A stretch of 8,056 nucleotides of DNA from the NCBI GenBank assembly GCA_022712845.1, contig JAFLJV010000216.1:1-8056 (forward strand), read 5' to 3'. Of this stretch, positions 1 through 6,000 are shown piece by piece. Position numbers and translations under genes: made by a program. The number at the start of each line of letters is the position of its first letter. Positions within the stretch are counted from its first letter, which is position 1. The stretch comes from Sulfurimonas sp. Lineage in GTDB: Bacteria; Campylobacterota; Campylobacteria; Campylobacterales; Sulfurimonadaceae. Below the pieces are notes generated by a model. The model ran no database searches. It saw nothing but the letters and a program-made list of their open reading frames with translations, and was not told where the DNA came from.

Positions 1-1
1 G

Positions 2-880
2 AATGAATTAGAGTTAGCTTCATCTTCACAGCTTACATTCGCTGTACATAAAAAATATACTTCGCAGTTATCTGCTTCAAAAGCAAAAGCTTTTTTGATT
101 GTCGAGTCACTTTTAGAATCCCTTCCACAAAACTCTTCATATATTGTGTGTGATGATGTCTCACTTACAATGGCATATGCCACTAAACTTTTTACCTCTA
201 AACCTATTGAATTAAATTTACAATCAGCTAAGATAGGTAAAAATAGCTATGTTGACGATATGTCAAAAGTTGAAAATGGTGTAGTAATTGGAGATAATGT
301 AACTATTTTAGCTGGTGCATATATTGGAACTAAATCAATAATTAAAGATAATACTGTAATTCATGCAAATGTGACTATTTATAGAGATTGTGTCATTGGA
401 GAGAACTGTATTATTCACTCAGGTACAGTTATAGGTGCTGATGGTTTTGGATTTTCTCATACCAAAGATGGTGTACATATAAAGATACATCAAAATGGAA
501 ATGTTATTATAGAAGATGATGTTGAGATTGGTGCTAATTGTGCAATAGATAGAGCAGTTTTTAATTCTACAACTATCAAAAAAGGTACAAAATTTGATAA
601 CTTTATACATATTGCACATAACTGTGAAATTGGTGAGAACTGTATATTTGTAGCTCAAACTGGAGTTGCTGGTTCAACAAAACTTGGTCGTAATTGTGTG
701 GTTAGTGGACAGAGTGCATTTACAGATCATTTAGATATTGCTCCTTTTTCCACTTTTACTGCTAGAAGTGGTGTAACTAAAAGTATAAAAGAAAGCGGTG
801 GTACTTATAGTGGCTATCCCCTTATGGAACACAAAGCGTGGAGAAGACTACAAATAAAAATAGCAAAATTAAATAGTTAG
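2..880 (+). CDS. lpxD: LpxD-type UDP-3-O-acyl-glucosamine N-acyltransferase, copy 1 (5' end cut by window)
   Basis: LpxD moves an (R)-3-hydroxyacyl chain from acyl carrier protein to the 2-amino group of UDP-3-O-acyl-glucosamine, the third step of lipid A synthesis, in the cytoplasm. The frame is open to the left edge and 292 codons are visible. Aligned with the next gene about 24 residues are missing, so the full protein would be near 316, slightly shorter than E. coli LpxD (341). Visible residues 1-75 are the end of the uridine-binding domain, with the uracil-stacking pair F13 and Y19. Then come hexapeptide repeats of a left-handed beta-helix and a C-terminal helix. The family's catalytic histidine is H206 (in IAHN) and the second conserved histidine is H243 (in DHLDI), 37 apart as in E. 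coli H239/H276. Oddities: the position matching E. coli Asn46 is His16, and the usual AGHLEI reads TDHLDI. A TTG at 95 is internal, because homology continues upstream of it. Confidence 0.9.
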   Translation, partial: NELELASSSQLTFAVHKKYTSQLSASKAKAFLIVESLLESLPQNSSYIVCDDVSLTMAYATKLFTSKPIELNLQSAKIGKNSYVDDMSKVENGVVIGDNVTILAGAYIGTKSIIKDNTVIHANVTIYRDCVIGENCIIHSGTVIGADGFGFSHTKDGVHIKIHQNGNVIIEDDVEIGANCAIDRAVFNSTTIKKGTKFDNFIHIAHNCEIGENCIFVAQTGVAGSTKLGRNCVVSGQSAFTDHLDIAPFSTFTARSGVTKSIKESGGTYSGYPLMEHKAWRRLQIKIAKLNS

Positions 881-1484
881 GAATTAGTATGAAGTTAAGT
901 GATATAGCTACATTAATTAGTAGTGATTTTAAATCTAATGATTTTGAAATAAGTGGTATGAATACATTAAAAGATGCTACAAAAAATGAAATCTCTTTTA
1001 TCTCAAATTTAAAATATAAAAAAGATATACAAAATTCAAATGCTGGTGCAATTATAGTTGATAGTAAAACTAAAGAGTTTGTTCCAAGCACCTCAATTGC
1101 ATTGGTTGTAGATACTCCATACTGGGAGATGGCAACATTATCAAAGTATTTCTCTTCACCAATTGAAGATAACAATTTGCCTTCTGCAATAGTAGGTGAA
1201 GGTAGTAAAGTATCAGCTAAAGCCGAGCTTGCAAATGGTTCTATAATAGGAAAAAATTGTACTATTATGGCTCATGTATACATCGGTGCAGAGTCTGTAA
1301 TTGGTGATAATACAATTATCTATCCAAGTGTTACAGTATATAGAGATTGTAAAATAGGTAATGATTGTATTATTCATGCAAATTCAACTGTAGGAAGTGA
1401 TGGTTTTGGGTTTGCTACAAACAAACTTGGTGAGCATAAAAAAATATACCAAAATGGAAATGTTGTTATAGAAGATGATGTTGA
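491..1484 (+). repeat. Direct repeat linking the two lpxD genes (units 491-525 and 1450-1484)
   Basis: The 35 bases at 491-525 recur at 1450-1484 with a single mismatch (A at 506, G at 1465). They encode the QNGNV(I/V)IEDDVE part of the beta-helix, and the repeats sit in the same codon phase in both genes. The repeat reflects the shared ancestry of the two genes and is not a mobile element. Other shorter shared blocks exist, for example around 545-558 with 1504-1517. Confidence 0.85.
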
Positions 1485-1839
1485 AATAGGAAGCTCTACT
1501 ACTATAGATAGAGCAGTATTTGGCTCAACTATCATAAAAAAAGGTGTCCGCATAGATAATCTTGTTCAAATTGGACATAATTGTATTATAGGTGAATATT
1601 CTGTTTTAGTTGCACAAGCTGGAATATCAGGTTCAACTACAATGGGTAGAAATGTTGTGATGGGTGGACAAAGTGCTACAGCTGGACATTTAGAAATAGC
1701 TCCCTTTACTACAATGGCTGCAAGAAGTGGTGTAACCAAAAGTATTAAAGATAGTGGTAAAACTTTTGCAGGATTTCCGCTAACAGAACATAGAACATGG
1801 CTAAGACTTCAGGGTAAAATTGCTAGACTATTAAAATAA
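889..1839 (+). CDS. lpxD: LpxD UDP-3-O-acyl-glucosamine N-acyltransferase, copy 2
   Basis: This is a complete 316-residue LpxD paralogue directly behind copy 1, with the same reaction in lipid A synthesis. Residues 1 to about 100 form the uridine-binding domain, with F37, N40 and Y43 at the places of E. coli F43, N46 and Y49. About 100-290 is the hexapeptide beta-helix, including DGFGF and DDVEIG motifs, and the rest is the C-terminal helix. Catalytic H230 lies in IGHN and H267 in AGHLEI, so this copy fits the family consensus better than copy 1. The ATG at 889 has AGGA at 879-882 with a 6-base spacer, and that site overlaps the stop of copy 1. The 8-base gap suggests coupled translation. Ungapped hand pairing with copy 1 gives 122 identities in 204 over residues 113-316, but 25 in 88 over residues 25-112. 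Which copy is the main lipid A enzyme cannot be read from sequence; copy 2 is my guess on motif conservation. Confidence 0.95.
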   Translation: MKLSDIATLISSDFKSNDFEISGMNTLKDATKNEISFISNLKYKKDIQNSNAGAIIVDSKTKEFVPSTSIALVVDTPYWEMATLSKYFSSPIEDNNLPSAIVGEGSKVSAKAELANGSIIGKNCTIMAHVYIGAESVIGDNTIIYPSVTVYRDCKIGNDCIIHANSTVGSDGFGFATNKLGEHKKIYQNGNVVIEDDVEIGSSTTIDRAVFGSTIIKKGVRIDNLVQIGHNCIIGEYSVLVAQAGISGSTTMGRNVVMGGQSATAGHLEIAPFTTMAARSGVTKSIKDSGKTFAGFPLTEHRTWLRLQGKIARLLK

Positions 1840-1857
1840 TATATTTAAGGATAATAA

Positions 1858-2061
1858 ATGTCAAAAACAATTGCTTTAAGTGGAACAAAAAAAGGTGTTA
1901 TTTCAGTAACTAAAATTGATAAGCCGTATGGCGAAAAGAGTGCATCTGTTGCGAGCATAGGGATATCTTTAACAGGTGATAAAAATGAGCCTGCGTGGAA
2001 AGTTCATATCCCACTAGAGAACTTAGATGAAGTTATTGGGGCTTTACAAGATTTAAAATAA
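1858..2061 (+). CDS. Small uncharacterised protein (67 aa) downstream of the lpxD pair
   Basis: I do not recognise this protein. It starts at ATG 1858 with AAGGA at 1847-1851 and a 6-base spacer, 18 bases after lpxD copy 2, so it is probably the last gene of that transcript. The good ribosome site, the sensible composition and the hairpin just after its stop argue that it is real. It has no signal peptide, membrane segment or cysteine, so it should be soluble and cytoplasmic. The pattern of residues suggests four beta strands (about 3-8, 12-20, 28-38 and 46-52) followed by one amphipathic helix (about 53-66, PLENLDEVIGAL). That order resembles the small beta-beta-beta-beta-alpha nucleic-acid-binding fold of PC4 or Pur-alpha-like proteins. 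This is a structural guess from pattern only, with no diagnostic motif. A link to lipid A is suggested only by position. Confidence 0.75.
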   Translation: MSKTIALSGTKKGVISVTKIDKPYGEKSASVASIGISLTGDKNEPAWKVHIPLENLDEVIGALQDLK

Positions 2062-2077
2062 GACTATATTCAGAGTA

Positions 2078-2125
2078 TTAAGAACGTATTTTTTTGCATA
2101 CCATAAGCTGGTATGCAATTCTTAA
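2078..2125. terminator. Compound hairpin between convergent genes, likely bidirectional terminator
   Basis: A perfect 10-base-pair stem (2094-2103 with 2109-2118) closes on a 5-base loop, TAAGC. A second pair of arms, TTAAGAA at 2078-2084 and TTCTTAA at 2119-2125, encloses it, leaving a 9-base one-sided bulge at 2085-2093. It lies 16 bases after the plus-strand small gene and ends two bases before the stop of the minus-strand aminotransferase. Neither strand has a long uniform T tract right after the inner stem, although the plus strand has TTCTTAAATT, so termination efficiency is uncertain. Confidence 0.6.
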
Positions 2126-2126
2126 A

Positions 2127-3302
2127 TTATGAAGACTTTACTTCTTTTATATACTCTGCAATTCTAGCGATACCTTTGCGAATAGTATTAATATCAGTAG
2201 CGAAACTCATTCTAAAATAACCTTCACTGCCAAATGCAATACCTGGAACAACAGCTACAAGTTTTTTATCTAATAGTTCTTTTGCAAATGTAAGTGAGTC
2301 AAAAGTTACATCTTTAATATTTACAAAAAGATAAAAAGCTCCATCTGGCGTTGAAACGCTTAACCCATCAACTTCATTTATAAGTTTAACAGCTTCATCC
2401 CGACGCTCAATAAATGCTTTTTTCATCATATTTATATCGTCATCGGCACTACCATCAAGACCAGCGATAGCTGCCATTTGCGTAATTGAGTTTATGTTTG
2501 AAGTACTTTGAGATTGAAGTTTTTTAGTAGCTTTAATTATTTCCGTATTGTGTGCCGCCATATATCCAAATCTCCAGCCAGTCATAGCTACTGATTTAGA
2601 GAGACCATTAATAGTTACTGTTCTTTTGTACATGTCATCACTAACAGCTGCACAAGAAGTAAATGTACCTTCATAAGTAAGTTTTTCATACATCTCATCA
2701 GAAGCAACTATTATATCAGTACCTTCTAGTACACGTCCGAGTGCCGTTAATTCTTCTTTTGTATAGATAGAACCAGTAGGGTTTGATGGAATAGTAAGGA
2801 TTAGCATTTTAGTTTTAGGAGTAATAGCCTCTTTTAACTGAGCAGGAGTTATTTTAAACGAATTAGAATCATCAGTTTGTATCTCTACAACTTTACCACC
2901 GCAGTATTTTACTAACTCTGGATAAGTAACCCAATAAGGAGAAGGTATAATAACTTCAGCATTATCTTCAATAACAACGGAAAAAAGATTAAATAATGAG
3001 TGTTTAGCTCCGTTGTTTACCATAATTTGATTTGAAGAATAAGTTAGTCCATTATCTCGTTTAAGTTTATGAGCAATAGCTTTTTTTAGAACAGGATAAC
3101 CATCAACAGCAGTATATTTTGTACATTCATCATTAATAGCTTTGATTGCAGCATCTTTTATAACTTGAGGTGTACCAAAGTCAGGTTCACCAGCTGAAAA
3201 ACTAAGGATATCTTTTCCCTCAGCTTTTAATTCTTGAGATAGAGTGGTAATAGCGATTGTAATTGATTCAGATAGTGTATTAACGCGTTTAGTTAGCATC
3301 AT
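2127..3302 (-). CDS. aspB: Aspartate aminotransferase, class I fold, PLP-dependent
   Basis: This 391-residue enzyme probably transfers the amino group between aspartate and 2-oxoglutarate (oxaloacetate and glutamate), in the cytoplasm. It belongs to the bacterial Ib subgroup typified by Thermus aspartate aminotransferase and by AspB of Campylobacter. Visible landmarks are K236 in SKSVAMTGWR, which forms the Schiff base with PLP, N174 in NPTG, D202 in SDEMY contacting the cofactor ring, R244 in GWR, and R364 in FRMSFA for the substrate alpha-carboxylate. K100 in NGAKHSLF matches the Thermus lysine that reads the side-chain carboxylate and favours an acidic substrate. Length is normal. The ATG at 3302 has AAGGA at 3308-3312 with a 5-base spacer; the next codon is also ATG and could serve. 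The gene has its own promoter candidate and faces the lpxD unit. Some members of this group also use prephenate, which cannot be excluded. Confidence 0.93.
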   Translation of the reverse strand: MMLTKRVNTLSESITIAITTLSQELKAEGKDILSFSAGEPDFGTPQVIKDAAIKAINDECTKYTAVDGYPVLKKAIAHKLKRDNGLTYSSNQIMVNNGAKHSLFNLFSVVIEDNAEVIIPSPYWVTYPELVKYCGGKVVEIQTDDSNSFKITPAQLKEAITPKTKMLILTIPSNPTGSIYTKEELTALGRVLEGTDIIVASDEMYEKLTYEGTFTSCAAVSDDMYKRTVTINGLSKSVAMTGWRFGYMAAHNTEIIKATKKLQSQSTSNINSITQMAAIAGLDGSADDDINMMKKAFIERRDEAVKLINEVDGLSVSTPDGAFYLFVNIKDVTFDSLTFAKELLDKKLVAVVPGIAFGSEGYFRMSFATDINTIRKGIARIAEYIKEVKSS

Positions 3303-3338
3303 TGCCTTCCTTTGATTATTTGTTTAAGCTTGAAAAAT

Positions 3339-3367
3339 ACTATATATTATTTCTGAGTTAAACTCAA
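3339..3367 (-). promoter_or_regulatory. Sigma70-type promoter for the aminotransferase gene
   Basis: On the minus strand TTGAGT (3362-3367) and TATAGT (3339-3344) are separated by exactly 17 bases. They match the -35 consensus at 4 of 6 positions and the -10 consensus at 5 of 6. The predicted start near 3332 would give a leader of about 30 bases holding the AAGGAAGG ribosome site. In AT-rich DNA such matches arise by chance, but spacing, strand and position all fit. Confidence 0.5.
3354..3366. promoter_or_regulatory. Perfect palindrome TGAGTTAAACTCA inside the promoter
   Basis: A 13-base inverted repeat (6+1+6) overlaps the -35 hexamer and the spacer of the predicted aminotransferase promoter. 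Neither strand continues into a T tract after such a short stem, except that the plus strand runs into A residues, so it is a poor terminator. A dimeric repressor or activator site is the more natural reading. I cannot name the regulator. Confidence 0.35.
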
Positions 3368-3403
3368 AAAACGATAACACTTTTCCAATAAAATTTTGAA
3401 GGT

Positions 3404-3409
3404 ATTATA
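3404..3409 (-). promoter_or_regulatory. Second possible -10 box (TATAAT) upstream of the aminotransferase gene
   Basis: A perfect TATAAT on the minus strand lies about 95 bases before the aminotransferase start and just after cysE. No convincing -35 box precedes it, but Campylobacterota promoters often lack one. It sits in a weak AT hairpin (3403-3408 with 3415-3420). It could give a longer leader that contains the palindrome at 3354-3366. Confidence 0.25.
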
Positions 3410-3440
3410 CTAGAATAATAGTAGATATGAGTTTATTATT

Positions 3441-4142
3441 TTAACTCTTCATAGCATTAATAAAAGATTTATATATTTCTTCAAGCTCTAAATCTTGCTC
3501 AAGAAGTTCTTTGTTATCTTCAACTAATATATGTTCTAGCACAGCAACTCTTTTTAGTAGATATTCAAACATCTCTTTATTAATATCTGGAAGCATATTG
3601 TGCATAAAAGGATCTTTACATCTGCCTTTTTCTATTACATGAGCTGGAATTCCAATAGCAGTTGCATTGTCTGGGACTTCTTTTACAACAACAGAATTTG
3701 CCCCAATTTTAGCATCCCTACCAATAGTTATATTACCAAGAATTTTTGCTCCAGCACCAATTACAGCACCACTTTTAATAGTTGGATGTCTTTTGCCATG
3801 AGTTAATGATACACCTCCAAGAGTAACACCTTGGTAGATTAAAACATCATCTTCTATAATACTTGTTTCACCAATAACTACACCAAATCCATGATCTATA
3901 AAAAATCTTTTTCCAATTTTTGCAGCAGGGTGAATATCTATACTTGTAACAATCTGATTTAAACCCATTATAGCTCTAGCAAGACGTTTAAAATTTGCAT
4001 TGTAGAGTTTATGTGCAACTCTATACCAAGCTATAGCCCAAACTCCAGGATAGTTAAATAAAAAATCTATTTTTGAGTTTAGGGCAGGATCATTTTTATA
4101 AGCATTAGAAAAATCATTTTTTATATCAGCATAAAGTCCCAA
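3441..4142 (-). CDS. cysE: Serine O-acetyltransferase
   Basis: CysE makes O-acetylserine from serine and acetyl-CoA, the committed step of cysteine synthesis, in the cytoplasm. The 233-residue protein is of the shorter type: a helical N-terminal part (about 1-65), a left-handed beta-helix of hexapeptide repeats (about 68-170) and an extended helical tail (about 175-233). Catalytic and substrate residues match E. coli CysE by spacing: D69 (D143), D83 and H84 (D157, H158), R118 and H119 (R192, H193). GVTLGG at 105-110 and IGAGAKILGN at 128-137 are family signatures. The protein ends in MKS instead of the C-terminal isoleucine with which classical CysE grips CysK, so a standard cysteine synthase complex is doubtful. 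The start is TTG at 4142, supported by an AGGA site; no ATG occurs before the family homology begins. It follows speA by 17 bases and no clear terminator follows it, so readthrough into the aminotransferase is possible. Confidence 0.95.
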   Translation of the reverse strand: MGLYADIKNDFSNAYKNDPALNSKIDFLFNYPGVWAIAWYRVAHKLYNANFKRLARAIMGLNQIVTSIDIHPAAKIGKRFFIDHGFGVVIGETSIIEDDVLIYQGVTLGGVSLTHGKRHPTIKSGAVIGAGAKILGNITIGRDAKIGANSVVVKEVPDNATAIGIPAHVIEKGRCKDPFMHNMLPDINKEMFEYLLKRVAVLEHILVEDNKELLEQDLELEEIYKSFINAMKS

Positions 4143-4148
4143 GGTATT

Positions 4149-4152
4149 TCCT
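4149..4152 (-). promoter_or_regulatory. Ribosome binding site fixing the TTG start of cysE
   Basis: On the minus strand TTTAGGA ends 6 bases before TTG at 4142-4140. The first in-frame ATG inside the gene is M59, far into the conserved protein, and I found no in-frame ATG in the 40 bases upstream. The rare start codon may hold CysE at a lower level than its neighbours. Confidence 0.65.
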
Positions 4153-4159
4153 AAAGTTA

Positions 4160-5989
4160 TTAATTTGTGGTTCGTAAATAACCATTTTGTTTTAAAAATA
4201 GTTCTAATTTTGCAAGTGTATCATTTTTTTCTTGTTCTGTTGTAAAATTAGAACAAGATAGGTCGCTTTTAAGCTTATTTGATATATTTACTATGTCATA
4301 TCCAAGTGATTCTAATATATTTAGAATATTCTTAGATTCAACAGCGTTTATAATCTCATAAGAATTATCACTAATTTTAATAGTGTATTCATTTGGATGA
4401 GTAAATAAATTATGATTCATCCCTAGAGCTTCTTGATATGCACCAACATTGAAAAAACCTAAAAAATAATCTTCTTCATCTAAATTAACATCATGCAGAT
4501 AAAGTGGTTTTTCAGGATTAAAACCAATTTCTCCATCACTATCACATGTTATATCCCATAAAGAAGCGGCACGAAGTGGTGTTGTGTTTAAGTGATGTAG
4601 TGGCATTACAGGAAAATGTTGATTTAATCCCCAATAGTCTGGCAAACTTTGAAATATTGAAGCATTTATAAGATAACGCTCTTGTAGTTTAGCTTGAAGT
4701 TGTTCCAATTCATTTGTAGGGTTTGCTGATTTTAAATATAGTGCTTTTTTTATAATATTATGAACTAAAATCTCAGCGTTTGAGCGATCTTGTAAATCTA
4801 TATAACCTAAATCAAACAGTGTTAAAAGTGATTCCATATGATCAAGTGCATCATGTAGATATTCTATACAATTTGAATTATTTAAAAGTTTATTTAATTC
4901 TACTAACTCCTCTATTAGGGGTGGATTTTTAGTTTTAAAGTTTAGTAGTTTTTCTCTATAATCTTGTGTAAAAAGTTCTAGTACAGGAGTGATTAAAACA
5001 GCATGTGAAGCTACAATAAATCTTCCTGATTCTGTAAAAATATTTGGATGTTCAACATCTTTAGCATCCATTATTTCACCAAGTAAAAATACAACTGAAC
5101 TAGAAAATTCATCAATAGAATAGTTTCTGGATTTTGAGTGAGTATGTTGATCATACTCTACAGCTAAACCACCACCAATATTGATACTGTTAAGTTTTTT
5201 GGCACCCATTTTTTTAAGTTCTGCATATATATTTCCAGACTCTCTTAGAGCTTTTTTAAGAGGTGCAATATCTGACATCTGAGATCCAATATGAAAATGA
5301 ATCATATTTAAATACTCTAGTAGATTTGCCTCTCGTAAAAGAGTGATAGCTTCAATAATTTCAGTAGAAGTGAGTCCAAATTTTGCATCCATTCCACCAC
5401 TTTTTGCCCAAGTTCCACTTCCTATGCTATGAAGCCTAACTCTTATACCAATATTTGGAATTTTTAAATTAGACTCTTTTGCAACTTCTATAATAGTTTT
5501 TAATTCTCCAAGTCCCTCTATTATTAAAATAATATTATGTCCACTTTGGGCAGCTATAAAACCAAGAGTAATCATCTCTTTATCTTTAAAGCCATTAACT
5601 GTAATATTTGCTCCACTTGGTACTTTACTCATTGCAAGAATTAACTCTGCTTTAGAACCAGCTTCTAACCCATAATTAAACTCTTTTCCTTGTGAAGTGA
5701 TTGCATCTATAGCATTTGGAAATTGATTTACTTTTAGTGGAAAAACAGCATTAAAACTGCCATGATAGTTATTGTTTATGATAGCTTTATCAAAATATGA
5801 ATATAGAGTTTTAATCTGTCTTTTTATCAAGTGAGGAAATCTGAGTAGTATGGGACCTCTTACTTTATTTGAACGGATTTTTTCAACAATTTGCAAAAGT
5901 GATGGCATAGATTTATAGTTAAGTTTAATCTGACCATCTTCAATAACAAAATTTTTATTTGACCAAATATTTAAACCAAAGTTATTCAT
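4160..5989 (-). CDS. speA: Biosynthetic arginine decarboxylase (SpeA type, PLP-dependent)
   Basis: SpeA decarboxylates arginine to agmatine, the first step of the agmatine route to putrescine and spermidine. The 609 residues are somewhat shorter than E. coli SpeA (658). The N-terminal alanine-racemase-like barrel carries K86 in FPLKVNQ, the PLP lysine. H233 in HIGSQMSD should stack on the cofactor ring, IGGGLAVEYD at 271-280 binds phosphate, and ESGR lies at 320-323. A helical insertion (about 340-450), typical of SpeA, precedes the second barrel part. C482 in DITCDSDG is the conserved cysteine that comes from the partner subunit, and GAYQEALG follows at 516-523. All key residues are present. 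The ATG at 5989 starts 11 bases after the stop of the FMN protein gene. No good Shine-Dalgarno sequence precedes it, so translation may depend on coupling to the upstream gene. The helical insertion and CDSDG argue against diaminopimelate or carboxynorspermidine decarboxylase. Confidence 0.95.
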   Translation of the reverse strand: MNNFGLNIWSNKNFVIEDGQIKLNYKSMPSLLQIVEKIRSNKVRGPILLRFPHLIKRQIKTLYSYFDKAIINNNYHGSFNAVFPLKVNQFPNAIDAITSQGKEFNYGLEAGSKAELILAMSKVPSGANITVNGFKDKEMITLGFIAAQSGHNIILIIEGLGELKTIIEVAKESNLKIPNIGIRVRLHSIGSGTWAKSGGMDAKFGLTSTEIIEAITLLREANLLEYLNMIHFHIGSQMSDIAPLKKALRESGNIYAELKKMGAKKLNSINIGGGLAVEYDQHTHSKSRNYSIDEFSSSVVFLLGEIMDAKDVEHPNIFTESGRFIVASHAVLITPVLELFTQDYREKLLNFKTKNPPLIEELVELNKLLNNSNCIEYLHDALDHMESLLTLFDLGYIDLQDRSNAEILVHNIIKKALYLKSANPTNELEQLQAKLQERYLINASIFQSLPDYWGLNQHFPVMPLHHLNTTPLRAASLWDITCDSDGEIGFNPEKPLYLHDVNLDEEDYFLGFFNVGAYQEALGMNHNLFTHPNEYTIKISDNSYEIINAVESKNILNILESLGYDIVNISNKLKSDLSCSNFTTEQEKNDTLAKLELFLKQNGYLRTTN

Positions 5990-6000
5990 AAATATTTCGT

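Noticed and set aside
419..658. Minus-strand open frame inside lpxD copy 1
   Set aside because: It lies wholly opposite a well-supported gene, has low-complexity composition and no ribosome site of note.
95..880. A separate gene starting at TTG 95
   Set aside because: The frame is open to the left edge and the upstream codons encode recognisable LpxD N-terminal residues, including the F-x5-Y pair, so TTG 95 is internal.
822..1175. Minus-strand open frame across the lpxD junction, rich in hydrophobic residues
   Set aside because: It spans the end of one real gene and the start of another on the opposite strand. Hydrophobic composition is expected from the antisense of AT-rich coding DNA.
2..1839. 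Copy 1 as LpxA or another hexapeptide acyltransferase
   Set aside because: The DGFGF motif, the histidine pair 37 residues apart and the N-terminal F/Y pair are LpxD features; LpxA lacks the N-terminal uridine domain.
3403..3420. AT-only hairpin after cysE as a terminator
   Set aside because: Six A/T pairs with a 6-base loop and no following T tract on the minus strand are too weak to call.
3600..3806. Plus-strand open frame inside cysE
   Set aside because: It is antisense to the conserved catalytic helix of CysE and has no family resemblance.
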